DNA of 40,000 bases from Chrysomallon squamiferum (Eukaryota; Mollusca; Gastropoda; Neomphalida; Peltospiridae): the NCBI GenBank assembly GCA_012295275.1, contig CM022676.1, positions 3,852,258 to 3,892,257 on the forward strand, in the 5' to 3' direction. The translations under genes were made by a program, and so were the position numbers. The notes beneath the pieces were generated by a model that was given only the letters and a program-made list of their open reading frames with translations, did not search any database and was not told where the DNA came from. This document shows positions 1-10,678 of this stretch, one piece after another (positions within the stretch are counted from its first letter, which is position 1; the number at the start of each line of letters is the position of its first letter).

Positions 1-560
1 GCAATATAATTAATGAAATGGAACCATCTCTAACGGATTTTTTCAAAATCGTTATCCGGTGTTACTATAAATAGCTAGACTGTAGTCATGCGATGTAAAG
101 AAGTGAAGACAACTACGACGACGACGACAACAACAACAGCAACAACTACAACAACAACAAAAACAAAAAATAATAATAATAAAGAAATTCAAAATGTAAG
201 GAAATAGGAAACAAGAAATGAAAAGAAAACCGTATCAATCAATGACGTCACGGTTTCTATCTGATAATCTTTATTTACTGAATAATGACAAACATCAATA
301 AATATTTTCATTAAAGGTGTGAAAATGTCATCGCTACACTCTAGTGGATTTTATGAATAGCTCAGTTGTTGTCACGTGAGATGAAAATTGTAAGTCGACG
401 AATCACGTGATCTGTCTATAGATATTTAAATTTAAATTTTCAGCTGAAGGAATCAACCCATACGTTGCTCTGCGTGTGATCGTATCATCCGTATGTATGT
501 GTGTGTTTGCGTGTGTATGTGTGCTGTCCTATTTCAGTATAATTTACTACTTCATATGTT
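1..560. repeat. Duplicated intergenic block downstream of gene A
   Basis: Positions 1-115 are the right half of an intergenic repeat containing ACTATAAATAGCTAGACTG. They are followed by an (ACA)n/(AAT)n stretch and then the left part of a second copy at about 200-390. The same order, including a following TG-rich stretch, recurs at about 11730-12250, so this looks like a segmental duplication. No coding sequence was recognised here. One exact TGACGTCA lies at 243-250. Confidence 0.7.
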
Positions 561-1000
561 TTCTCTTGTGATGTAAGCTACCTTTTTTCTTTGTTTATTT
601 CTCTGTTTGTTTGTTTCTTTTTTTTTCTTCTTTCTTTCCAGATTTAGTCTTAATTTATTTTCTTCATTCATTCCTCCTTTTATTATTCTGTTCTAATTAT
701 TTTAATTCAAGATGTAATTAAATATTGATTCAAAACATGAAGGTAAGTCATTCAATCTATTAATCGGTTAACTTATTTGTGCACATAATAATATCGATTT
801 ATGTCTCTACCTCACTGAAATAAACAGCAATAACAACAAAAGTTCTGAAGAGTCTGAATTGAGGGTAAGTCCCTTTTTAATAAAAAAATAAATAAATAAA
901 GGAAAACAAAACCAAAACGATTTATTTTTTATTTTTTTATTTCTCTTACTAACCTATAAAGTACATACAACAGTCTTATGTAAAGGTTAATACAACCGTA
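561..1000. other. Intergenic, no gene seen
   Basis: T-rich and A-rich low-complexity DNA with short non-repetitive pieces. I see no coding exon or recognisable element before the TGACGTCA cluster that begins at 1001. Confidence 0.6.
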
Positions 1001-1109
1001 TGACGTCAACATATAAAATATATGACGTCAACATTTAACACTGCATGTTTAGCATAGTAGTATGAGTTTAAAGTAAGACGTCAACATTCAGAACATCAGC
1101 CTGACGTCA
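1001..1109. promoter_or_regulatory. Cluster of TGACGTCA palindromes 3' of gene A
   Basis: Exact TGACGTCA occurs at 1001-1008, 1023-1030 and 1102-1109, with a one-mismatch copy at 1077-1084, several followed by ACAT or ACATT. This octamer is the classical CRE/ATF-CREB site. The cluster starts about 20 bp beyond the gene A stop codon, so it could lie in the 3' UTR or act as a downstream element. A decayed minisatellite without function is equally possible. Confidence 0.5.
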
Positions 1110-1129
1110 ATTTCTAACAAATATAAATA

Positions 1130-1341
1130 TTATTCTGACATAAAGCCTATGAAGTCATCACCCGCAGACATTTCTGTAGGTCTGTCTGCGTACAACAAAC
1201 ACTCTTTAGTTGTCTTACTCCAAAGAAACGAGCTACATATTTCCTTTGAGAGACACAGTTGTGCGCAGTCTAGTTTACTTCTTGTTTGATGACGTAATAA
1301 CTGCAATGACGCACCCCGTTTGTTATTCTGGCGAAAGTATT
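1130..1341 (-). CDS. Gene A exon 4: PAN-like domain and stop
   Basis: Acceptor CTACAG preceded directly by an ATT-rich microsatellite. Encodes YFRQNNKRGAS, four cysteines (LDCAQLC, EIC, KECLLY) and ends DDFIGFMSE with TAA. At 212 bp it matches C, E and F. Confidence 0.8.
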
Positions 1342-1345
1342 CTGT

Positions 1346-1385
1346 AGAATAATAATAATAACAATAACAATAATAATAATAATAA

Positions 1386-1416
<31 letters not shown>

Positions 1417-1440
1417 AAGAGCAAGAAGAACAAAATAAAG
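1346..1440. repeat. (AAT)n(AAG)n microsatellite at acceptor
   Basis: Lies immediately upstream (in transcript sense) of the gene A exon 4 acceptor. The transcript reads a UUC/UUA-rich tract into CUACAG. Confidence 0.8.
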
Positions 1441-1838
1441 AAGTATAAGGATATTGCTGATAATATACAAATTACACATATCAAGTATATATACACACTG
1501 ATACATATATACACACACACACACAGACACACACACACACACACACACACACACTTCAGATTCGTAATAAAGGAAAAAGAAAAAACGCATCAGTCACGCA
1601 TTCATTATTCACACACACACACACACACACCCACACACCCAGGCACCTCAAAAATACGAACTCACAGCAGCACATCAATGCATACAGAACTGAACTTGTC
1701 ATAATAATAATACTCTAATACAGAAACAAAATGTTCTCACTCCCTCCCTTACATACGCATAGACACATACGCACACATGTAAACGCACACACACACACAC
1801 ACGCATCACGTAAGCGGTAATAGTACCAATACACGTAC

Positions 1839-2069
1839 GTTCTTCTGCTCCGTAAATCTCTACCTCGCATAAAGTGAGATTCGTTGGAGTTTCGTCAGGG
1901 TTGGTCTGAATGATGCGTATGTATATGTATCTGCCTCTGAATTTGTAATTCTGAGAGACGTCCAAAATGAAGATGGCGGGTATCGTTGAACGAACGTAGA
2001 AATATGAGATAATATTTTCAATTCCGTTTACGAGAGAAGCCATTACATACCATTGAGACATCCTGGGAC
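1839..2069 (-). CDS. Gene A exon 3: FTP part 2
   Basis: Acceptor TTTTTTAG, donor GTACGT, open throughout. The first half is unlike C, E and F. The second half converges on RGRYIYIRI and then NLTLCEVEIYGAEE, the conserved end of the FTP domain with its Cys-Glu pair. Confidence 0.78.
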
Positions 2070-2447
2070 CTAAAAAATAACAAGGGAGAAGTAAAATAAA
2101 TATGAAACGAAATTATAACTTTCATTCATATAACTTAAAATTATAAATAAATAACAGGCAAAAGAGAATGTATGAACTATATTTATATATTCTTTAAAAA
2201 ACAACAACAACAAAAATAAACAAACAAAGGAACAAAACAAAAAGCAACAGTATATAAATAAATAAATAAATATAATTACTTTCGGTACTACTAGTATTAG
2301 TAGGAATTACAGTAACAGTAGTAGTGGTAGTAGTAGCAGTAGTAGTAGGAGCAAAAGGGGATGTGGTACAAGCAATTAGTAAAAGCAGTGCTAGTACCTG
2401 TAGCAATATTTCAAACAGTAGTAGTAATAAAACACGTGAACACATAC

Positions 2448-2656
2448 CATCTAAACTTGATGTTATTTTTACTACGTTTATAGTATAAACGTGACCTAGG
2501 TCCACTTTCCACCAGGATTGCATGTTCACTTCTGTAGATGAACAAGATCCACCGTCTAAATAGGGTTTGTGTTTCCGTCCACGGCTCTCGAGGCAACAGC
2601 ATCTCCGACTGTTGAACTTTGTTCTGTGTATTTTCCTTTAGCAAGGTTTTCAGACC
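2448..2656 (-). pseudogene. Gene A exon 2: FTP part 1 with 1-bp deletion
   Basis: Starts after acceptor TTAAG and ends GATG before donor GTATGTG. It contains the GDAVASRAVDGNTNP core. The frame breaks at 2563-2565 and resumes in another frame with the cysteine region and the WWKVDLGHVYTINVV segment. Confidence 0.82.
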
Positions 2657-2657
2657 C

Positions 2658-2693
<36 letters not shown>

Positions 2694-2833
2694 GAAGTGT
2701 AGTTGTAGTAGTAGTAGTAGTAGTAATAATAATGATAGTAGTAGTAGTAATAGTAGTACTGGTGAAGAAGAAGAAGATGATGATGATGATGATGATGATG
2801 ATGATAATAATAATAGTACCAAGCACTATTAAC

Positions 2834-2937
<104 letters not shown>

Positions 2938-3384
2938 CAAGCAAGCAAAGAAACAAATAAATAAATAATTAAAAGAGAAATATATAAATACATATGACAA
3001 AATAATTTTGTCTGAATCTCATATTAATAACAAACAATAAATAAAAAGTAAAACACTGACGAAATTATACATTATTGTCATTGAATACAGTGCTGAAAAC
3101 AAAGAAAGAATTCTAAAGATAATTTTAGAAAAGAGAAATATAACTGTACGAGCAAAAAGAGAAAAGAAAAGAAAGACACCAAAACTATAGACGTTGATGA
3201 ATTTCTACTATACAATAATGCAGACATAATAACGAGTATACATAAACAGTGTATTTCATTAAAACGTTAGCAGGAAATATAAAACAACTATATACTTTTA
3301 AAAAAAAAAAAATATCGTTTCTGGTTTTTTCTTTACTGTTTGTTTTTTCTCTGTCTTTCAGTGGTTTGTGACAAGCATTTGGGA

Positions 3385-3775
3385 GATTTGTCTCGGAAAA
3401 CTACACTACAAAGATCTTTAAATTTCATTTCAAAAACGATGAGTCCAATTTTCTTACACCGCCATTTTAATACTAGAAATAATCTAAGAATAGCAACCAT
3501 GCGAAGCATCATTGAACGTTTTCAGGAGCGCGGGACTTTTTCCAGTTTGTCCCAGATGATGAAGATTTCCGAGAAATGAGGAAACGGTTGAACGAGTACG
3601 AGAAAGTCTTGCAGAAGAACAAGGAACATCAACTTAAAGACGTTCTAGGCAGCAGCTGGGCCTTTGCAGCAGTTCACTGCAGAGCACGATGAAATAATGA
3701 AGTTCTTCCCGTTTCAGATTCGATTGGTTGAAAAATTAAAACAAAAACACGTTTACAGTCTTCAAGGTCTATTTC
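3385..3775 (+). pseudogene. Degenerate Tc1/mariner-like transposase fragment
   Basis: Pieces of a transposase N-terminal half appear in shifting plus-strand frames: a segment ending RSIIERFQERGTFSSLSQ near 3500-3555, then EETVERVRESLAEEQGTST from 3578, RRSRQQLGLCSSSLQ, and KFFPFQIRLVEKLK from 3700. These match the order seen in Tc1/mariner-type proteins: HTH, then RTEE..ERVRES....STRRRS.QLGLSRSSLQRI, then LK.FPYKIQLVQKL. Stops and frameshifts between the pieces make it non-functional. The catalytic domain was not found downstream. It lies antisense in intron 1 of gene A, so the insertion is intronic. The subfamily is not resolved. Confidence 0.75.
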
Positions 3776-4279
3776 TGGTAGAAAAATGGCGGCGATAGAG
3801 GCGTTCTGTTAGAAATCAGCCAACAAAGGTTAACCTCATCCTGGAAGCTGAACTGTAGTACGGTCTTGTCTCAAATATTAGCTTCGTTGTTAGGTCTTCA
3901 ACGGGAGATTTCAGGTATTGTTAATCCATTTGAACAGGGTTCTGTTTGTATTTACAGAGAGAGAAAAAACAAAGACACCTTCCTGGTCATTCAGCAATAG
4001 CACACTGTTTCAGGTGCAATGTTAGAAGTAAAGAAAATTAAATCTTCCTTTTTTTTATTTGGATAGGATTCTTTCCCGGAAAAAATTAAACTTTCTGAGA
4101 TTTTGATAAGATGCGTCGTTTTTCATGGTGAACCTTTTCAGCATCCTTATCACTAATTTTACTGAGTCTTTAAATCCAGAACAAAGCTCATTAGTTTTGT
4201 CACATTTATGGAGAAAATAAAAATAAAAGAAAGAAGAAAAAGAAGAAACTCAGTAAGTGACTTTTACGCGAGCCTGTAG

Positions 4280-5715
4280 AATAATGTTACTGATATCGAA
4301 CGATAAAGCAAGGAAGGAATAGAAAATGTACGGAAATAAAATGATTTTGTCAAATAAGAAGTACACGTTAATTATATCATAGAACAGTTTTACCTGTATT
4401 CAAGAAGGAAATAGATAAAATAAATCAATGAAATTATACTTTATTTTTAACTCTATACTCAACAAACAAACGACAAATTCACAAATCATGTTAGTGACGT
4501 AATCTGATGTTCTTACCTGTAACTGAAGTTATAAACAGAAACACGAAGAAAATGAGAATCATTATTTTGACTTATAAAATCTTCTCTTGCGTAAGAAGAA
4601 ATCTCCTTAGAAATAACTCTTGCTTCTTTTTCCTTTTATTTTTATATTTTTTTGTTATTTACTTTTCTTTTTCTTCTTTTTCCTTTTGTAAATTACTCTC
4701 GTCGAAAGAAATTCAACTGTATAGAGACTACTTGTGATACTAACTTCTGGATGTTTGTTTTAATGTTCCTTAGCGAGAAGCACAACCAGTTAATTTTTCT
4801 CACATTAAATTCGTAAAAAAAAAAAAAAAAAAAAAAAAATTGTTATTTTTCTAACCAGAAAAGTGGTTACTATTCGTTCTCTTTGTTAGATATTGAAACA
4901 GAAACGTCACAAGATTTGATGCAGCAATAGGAAAAACGTTGTCCTTACATTTACGGGTTTTTTTCACTGATTGTAAAATTCCAGAAATAGAGGATCTTTC
5001 GTGTTCTGTGACTAGATTCCTTTTTCATTCCTTTTCCATAATGAGCAGGAGTAGAGACAGTTTAATCACCAACTCCTGCTTAAACTGAATCAGTCTCCGC
5101 TGTTTCGTATTAAATATGAAATCAATTTCAGGTTGATTCGTTCCCTGCAAACTGTTTTAAATTAAATTAGTTTGGTTCACACACATCTATCACGCGATTT
5201 ACTTCTACCCAGCCAATAAAAATAATGCAGGTTACGATATAACGATCGTGTTTGTGTCTTCATCTGAAGTAATTACAGCAGCATGTTTCTTACAATGCAT
5301 AAGTCAATATTTCAACTGAATATCAATTTCTGCGTGCTACCTGAATTTGTTTCACAAACACTCTATGCGTTATTTGCGCCTACGTTCAGAAAGTCTTTTG
5401 TTTATGTGATCTGAGTTTACCTACAAAAAAATGTGTTGATGTTAATATAGAAAATTGCTTTCTTATGTTATTTACGTTTACAGGGAAAAAAAAAAAAAAA
5501 AAAAAAAAAGGAGTAAAAAACAGAAAAATAAAATTTCTTATTCATTGTACTGAATATCAATAAGTCAGTCGACTTCGCACATGCCTGATGAAGAAAGAAA
5601 ATAATAAAAAACATGAAATACATTGCACTAAAATGTACCAGATTACTTTTCTGCTTGTATTCACTGCAGTTAAAAGTTTTTTTTTCCTTAGAGACGATTA
5701 AAAACAATAATTTTA
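4280..5715. repeat. Duplicated block: intron 1 end, exon 1 and 5' flank of A (paralogous to 10180-11465)
   Basis: Intron 1, exon 1 and about 1.1 kb upstream of gene A align with the same region of gene B in order and orientation. Shared landmarks include GAAATAGATAA, CTGCAAAC.GTTT, GTAACGATCGTGTTT/ATAACGATCGTGTTT and TAATATAGAAAA/TAATACAGAAAA. This shows that the A/B duplication included promoter DNA. Apart from the exon no gene was seen. Confidence 0.75.
4517..4562 (-). CDS. Gene A exon 1: signal peptide
   Basis: Reads MILIFFVFLFITSVT plus one base, followed by donor GTAAGAA. The 46-bp length and phase match exon 1 of B, C, D, E and G exactly, which fixes the ATG. Confidence 0.8.
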
Positions 5716-5903
5716 GTATCTACTACTAAATTTGTCAAAAAAATATTAAAAACGTAGAAGTTTAAAAATACAAGACTTTCTCTTCGTGTTTATTTGTTTC
5801 GTAATCTCACACTGTCTTCATTGTCTCCCTACTTCTCTTCTATTATTATTATTATTGTTGTTGTCGTTGTTCTTGCCAAACAGACAAAACACATAGATGG
5901 TTA

Positions 5904-5971
5904 ATTTAAACAAGAAAAGAACAATGAATTATATATATTTAAACAAGAAAAGAACAATGAATTAAATATAT
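5904..5971. repeat. 33-bp tandem duplication
   Basis: The unit beginning ATTTAAACAAGAAAAGAAC occurs at 5904 and again at 5937, nearly identical, so it is a recent local duplication. Confidence 0.85.
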
Positions 5972-6067
5972 ATATATTGATTTCTGCATCATAATGACAT
6001 CATTGTCTTTAAAACAGTGATTGCTTACAAGGAAGAAAAAAATACTGTTCTCATAGATTCACATTTG

Positions 6068-6100
<33 letters not shown>

Positions 6101-6236
6101 AATACTAGTAGTAGTAGTAGTAGAAGAAGTAGTGGTAGCAGTAGTAGTAGTAGCAGTAGTAGAGTTGTGTTAGAAGTAGCACTGTTATTATTAATATTGT
6201 TGATGTTGTTTTTGTTGTTGTTATTGTTTTTGCTCT

Positions 6237-6271
<35 letters not shown>

Positions 6272-6394
6272 TGTATTTATTATTACTTCCTTTTTGTTTT
6301 CTTCTTTTTTCTTTCTTTTTTTGACACCTTGACTTATCGATTCCTGAAGAATTATGCAATCAAAGCTTAATCATCAAAGATATTTTCAGGAATT

Positions 6395-6645
6395 AAATCA
6401 CATAAACATAGGGAAACGGGAAAGAGAAAATGAACTGAGGACAATGTCAACCGATGAAGTCGTGATTTCTGTCCAATAATCAACATTTATTCAATGAGAA
6501 TTTCAAACATCAGCAAACATTTTCACAAAAGTTGATCAATATTAAAAATATTCTACTCTATGTGCGAAAATGAACATCACTAGCTTAGCATCAGTGTTAC
6601 TATAGATATCTAAACTGTAGTCACGTGATGTACAACGTGAGAAAA
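6395..6645. repeat. Intergenic repeat copy downstream of gene B
   Basis: Diverged copy of the family also seen at 1-390, 11565-11835, 12010-12110 and 13860-14120. Shared landmarks are GTGATTTCTGTC, CAAACATCAG, ATATTCTACTCTA and CTAAACTGTAGTCACGTGATG. Confidence 0.65.
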
Positions 6646-7397
6646 CGGGATGTCTTGCATAACAACCTCTGCTGAATTCTGGTAGTAAACGTATTTTTTA
6701 TAACCAGTAAAATAATTTTTCTTACAAGCAAATAACGTAATTTTTCTCTACTAATAGGTTTATATTTGGCGACAAATAAACGTGTTTTTAAAGACCAATA
6801 ATATATAGTTTAAAATTGCTTTTACTGTTTTAATATTATTGTTATTATTATTATTGTTATTGTTGTTGTTGTTATTGTTTTTTTATTGTTGTTGTTGTTG
6901 TTGTTTTGTTGTTGTTGTTGTTGTTGTTTATATTTTTCAGTATTTTTATTAAGACTAAATTACGGTTTATGAGTGTTAAAAGCAAATCTATTACTTTCGT
7001 TACAATGTTCTCACGAACTGTTATTTTAAATTGAGCTATTTTTTGTGTTATTTTGTGTTATATTTAATGTAATATATTATGTTATGTTATCTCTCGCTAC
7101 TAAAACATTCATTTATACTTTTATTCTTCGGATCAAACTGCTTTAATTAAACGTACAATTAAATGTTTGACTCACAAAATTTAAGACAGATCAGTCAAAT
7201 TTTTAATATTCGTAACAGTGATGACTAGAATACGTTAGTTTTATCATATACATACACTCTAAAAATTCAACTCTAAAAATCAGAAAGTGAAAAATCTCAT
7301 CTAATTATTAACGAACGCTCGTTAAATACAGACGATTTCGGATACATTCGGATCCCAGTAATATCTACCCACAATAATAAAGCGATTCTCTCACTTC

Positions 7398-7432
<35 letters not shown>

Positions 7433-7704
7433 TTTGTTTGTTTATTTTTATTTATTATTAATTTTTTACACTTTACACGTTAATCCCTTCTGACAAACAC
7501 TAATCCTCTTTAGCCCTACGCCATACGTATGTTGTGATTTACAGAGTTTCGAAGAACGATCGACATATTTGAGTTCAACAGAGTACATTTTGCGAACGTC
7601 TTTCTTCTTCTTCTCCATTTTTTATTTTATTATATTTTATTTTTTTAAATTTCCTATTCATTAATGACGCACAGAGGTGTAATGTTAAGTTTAACACAAA
7701 TGAA

Positions 7705-7765
7705 TGACGTCACTGTTTAACACAACAATAAGATTTCGTCAATATTTAAGCAAGGATTACGTCAA
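7705..7765. promoter_or_regulatory. TGACGTCA sites 3' of gene B
   Basis: Exact TGACGTCA at 7705-7712 and variant TTACGTCA at 7758-7765, within 100 bp of the gene B stop codon. The same placement occurs next to genes A, C, D and E. Confidence 0.4.
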
Positions 7766-7797
7766 CGTTTAACATAAGAGTCATCGTTATATAAAAC

Positions 7798-7991
7798 CTA
7801 CGAAATTATCCGTCGCTGAATTTTTTTAGGTTTGTCTCCGTACAACAAACATTCTTTATTTGTCATACTCCAAAGAAACGAGCGACATATTTCCTTTGAG
7901 AGACACGATTGAGCACAATCTAATTTACTTCTTGTTTGATGACGTAATAACTCCCTTGACGCACCCCGTTTGTTAACTTGGCGAAAGTATT
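7798..7991 (-). CDS. Gene B exon 4: PAN-like domain, frameshifted tail
   Basis: Acceptor TTTTACAG. Encodes YFRQVNKRGASRELLRHQ, then C-x3-C-x5-C-x11-C, and stops at TAG (7798-7800). In the alternative frame the DNA still matches the missing ...DNFVGF tail, which shows that the deletion is derived. Confidence 0.82.
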
Positions 7992-8289
7992 CTGTAAAAT
8001 AATAATAATAATAATAATAAGAAGAAGAAGAAGAAGAAAGATGATGCTGACAACAAACACACACACAAAGACAAAAGAACGAATGACAAAAGAAGACATA
8101 AGAAGAAGAAACATGGTGCATGACAAGGTTCATGAAAAACACACTACTCACACTCACACACACACACACACACACACACAAGAGACACACACACACACAC
8201 GCCACAAACAGCAGGCACACTCTCACAAACACACACACACTCACACACACACACACACACACACACACAGGGAGACACATTCACGCACG

Positions 8290-8342
<53 letters not shown>

Positions 8343-8572
8343 AAGTATTCTGTAAAATAATAATAATAATAATAAGAAGAAGAAGAAGAAGAAGAATAAA
8401 GATGATGCTGACAACAAACACCTATACACAGACAAGAGAACGCATAACACGCCTACAAACAGCAACACATTCACACACAGACATATTCACGCACGCTCAC
8501 GCACGCACATATAATACGTACATTAGAGGTTCGTATGAAAATGCAAGAAACAAAAATGTAATTAGAAACACT

Positions 8573-8654
<82 letters not shown>

Positions 8655-8785
8655 CGAACATACTCGCACCAACACAAATGCAATCACTCATCGATAGATA
8701 CAAATATGAAATTGTGATAATACTAATACACCTCATTAATACAGAAAAAAAACGTTATCACCCCCTCCCAGACACACACACACAG

Positions 8786-8819
<34 letters not shown>

Positions 8820-9186
8820 GCCTACGAACACACAGACACCCACACGCACAAGCATCACAACAAAAAAAACTGCGACAGTACTAATACACTTACGTTCGTC
8901 TGCTCCGTAAAGCTCTACCTCGCATAACGTGAGATTCACTGGGGATCCCTCAATCGTCTCGTGATCGAGGCTGATGTAGACGTGTCTCATTCTGATTCGT
9001 CGACGCTTGATGACGTAGTTGATAAACCGGCCAGGGCGAATCCCTGAGTGATAGTAGACAGAAAACCCAGACAGTTTATTCTTCTTTTGGACAGACACGT
9101 GTATGTACAAGCGTGACATCTTGGGACCTAGAAACGAGAAGGGAAAAAGTAAACGAATAAGAAATGAAATTATTTATAGCTGTTGT

Positions 9187-9237
<51 letters not shown>

Positions 9238-9350
9238 TTTTTTGGGGGGAGGGGAACGGGTTCTTGTTTATTTTGTTTTTGTTTTTTTTCTTGTTGTTGT
9301 TGATTTTTTTTTATAGTGTTTTGAATTTTTCTTATATATACATTTCTTTT

Positions 9351-9382
<32 letters not shown>

Positions 9383-9891
9383 TATATCTTTATTTCTTTA
9401 TTTATATAATTTCTTTTTGTTTAATTCCTTTGGTTGCTTTTTTTTTATTTTTTATATATATATTTTTTTTTTCATTGTTTCTATGCTTATTAACCAGTTA
9501 TTTATTGGTAACAAAAATAAATAAAACTAATACTGGGGTACTATTAATAGTAGCCATAGCATTTCTAGTAGTAGAAGTAGTAGCAGTAGTAGAAATGATA
9601 GTAGCATAGCATAGTAGTACTAGTGGTAGTAGTAGTACTTCAAATAGTAGTTGTACTAAAACAATTTAAACGTACCATCTTTACTTATCATTATTCTTAT
9701 TCTGTGCAGAGTATAAACATGACCTAAGTCTACGTGCCAGCGCATTGGCGGTACAGCAGTAGTAGATGAACAAGATCCGCCGTCTAAATAGGGGTTTGTG
9801 TTTCCGTCCACGGCTCTCGAGGCAACAGCATCTCCAGCTGTTGAACTTTGGTCTGCAGGTTTACCTTTTGCAAGGTTTTGATACCCTTAAT

Positions 9892-9946
<55 letters not shown>

Positions 9947-10462
9947 TAATACTAATAAGAATAATGATGTGAAGAAGAAGTAGAACAAGAAGATGAAGAA
10001 GAACAGCAATATCCATAGCAAGACAAAATGCAATATGTAACTAATTTATATACTGTATGATGTTTATATGAGTACATGTACGTTTGTATGTTTGTAATTT
10101 AGGACTGAAGAAGTAGATTATGGATAAAAGAAAAAAGAAAAAAACTAGTTTTTAAAATGAGTGACTTGTGTGCAACCATGTAGAACAGGAAGGAAGAAAG
10201 AATTAAAATTGAATACATAGACTTATATTATCAAATAAATAATACACGTTAGTTAAATAATATTTTTAACTGATTAAAAACATTACAGGAAATAGATAAG
10301 ACACATTAATGAAATTGTATTCTGTTCTTAACTGCATTTACTACAAAAAGACAACAACAACAAAAAACAAAAAACAAGCAAACAGATACGTTCATAGATT
10401 AATATAATTGTCTTACCTGTGACAGTAGCTATAAAGAGAAAACAGAACAAAATGACAGCCAT
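7798..10462 (-). CDS. Gene B: secreted FTP-PAN protein, C-terminus trimmed
   Basis: Exons 10417-10462, 9676-9885, 8894-9127 and 7798-7991 join to 684 bp and about 227 residues: signal peptide (1-16), FTP domain (about 17-163) and PAN-like domain (164-227). The FTP part keeps VDGNTN, GGSC and LCEVE, which correspond to the calcium-site residues and disulfide cysteines of F-type lectins, but lacks the fucose-binding H...RxD....R pattern. The PAN exon is 194 bp instead of 212. A one-base deletion after the DKP codons changes the last residues to KKIQRRIIS and stop, so the usual F.GFV ending is lost although all four cysteines remain. The product is probably extracellular. The ligand is unknown. 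A TATA-like box lies about 60 bp upstream of the ATG. Confidence 0.82.
7984..8450. repeat. Tandem duplication of exon 4 acceptor region
   Basis: The segment from about 7984 to 8100 (exon start, TTCTGTAAAATAATAAT, AAG repeat, GATGATGCTGACAACAAAC) is repeated at about 8341-8450, a spacing of 357 bp. The upstream copy keeps a complete ATTTTACAG acceptor and about seven exon bases and then runs into (AC)n, giving a decoy 3' splice site. Confidence 0.8.
8141..8342. repeat. Interrupted (AC)n microsatellite
   Basis: CA-rich tract within gene B intron 3, between the two acceptor copies. Long open frames across it are artefacts of the repeat. Confidence 0.95.
8584..8650. repeat. (AG)n microsatellite, gene B intron 3
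   Basis: About 33 uninterrupted AG units flanked by AC-rich DNA. Confidence 0.95.
8894..9127 (-). CDS. Gene B exon 3: FTP part 2
   Basis: 234 bp, the longest of the family. Acceptor CTAG, donor GTAAGTG. Basic middle region (VIKRRRIRMRHVYI), then NLTLCEVELYGADE. The N-terminal half has little resemblance to C, E or F apart from the opening GP. Confidence 0.82.
9188..9234. repeat. (AT)n microsatellite, gene B intron 2
   Basis: Uninterrupted AT dinucleotides about 60 bp upstream (transcript sense) of the exon 3 acceptor. T-rich DNA with a (TTTC)n run follows at 9350-9383. Confidence 0.95.
9676..9885 (-). CDS. Gene B exon 2: FTP part 1
   Basis: 210 bp and open. Begins GYQNLAKGKPADQSST, contains the invariant GDAVASRAVDGNTNPYL and GGSCSST, and ends IRIMISKDG before donor GTACGT. 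It serves as the intact reference against which the gene A deletion is visible. Confidence 0.85.
9892..9956. repeat. (AAT)n at gene B exon 2 acceptor
   Basis: Starts within about 7 bp of the TTAAG acceptor, so the transcript has a (UUA)n tract in the position of the polypyrimidine tract. Confidence 0.85.
10417..10462 (-). CDS. Gene B exon 1: signal peptide
   Basis: MAVILFCFLFIATVT plus one base before GTAAG. Hydrophobic, with a short polar end (TVTG) as expected before signal cleavage. Confidence 0.82.
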
Positions 10463-10520
10463 AATTCTGACTTGTTTAAAACAAATGTCCCAGAGTTCAG
10501 TCTACATGCTAGTTACTCTG

Positions 10521-10530
10521 CTTATATATA
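10521..10530 (-). promoter_or_regulatory. Putative TATA box of gene B
   Basis: Reads TATATATAAG on the minus strand, about 60 bp before the ATG, which fits a transcription start giving a 5' UTR of about 30 nt. Confidence 0.4.
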
Positions 10531-10647
10531 TCTGTTTCTTCTTTTTCCTTTGTCTGTTTAAAAAAGAACTGCTTTTTCCTTCTCGTTTTTACTTCTTTAT
10601 ATAATGTTTTTCCTTCTAAATTACCCTAGTCCAAAGAAGTGCACTTC

Positions 10648-10678
<31 letters not shown>

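Larger units (their letters stand above)
4563..7797. other. Intergenic spacer between genes A and B
   Basis: Holds the A promoter side, poly-A runs, (ATT)n with (AGT)n near 6066-6240, (TTTA)n at 6236-6272 and about 7397-7435, a (TTG)n stretch near 6860-6930 and one intergenic repeat copy at 6395-6645. No coding exon was recognised. Short open frames here are low complexity. Confidence 0.6.

Noticed and set aside
4507-4737. Plus-strand open frame beginning MFLPVTEVIN
   Set aside because: It is the antisense shadow of the gene A signal exon and its T-rich flank.
8120-8884. 254-codon open frame rich in Thr-His and Arg-Glu
   Set aside because: Produced by (AC)n and (AG)n repeats in gene B intron 3, with no non-repeat domain.
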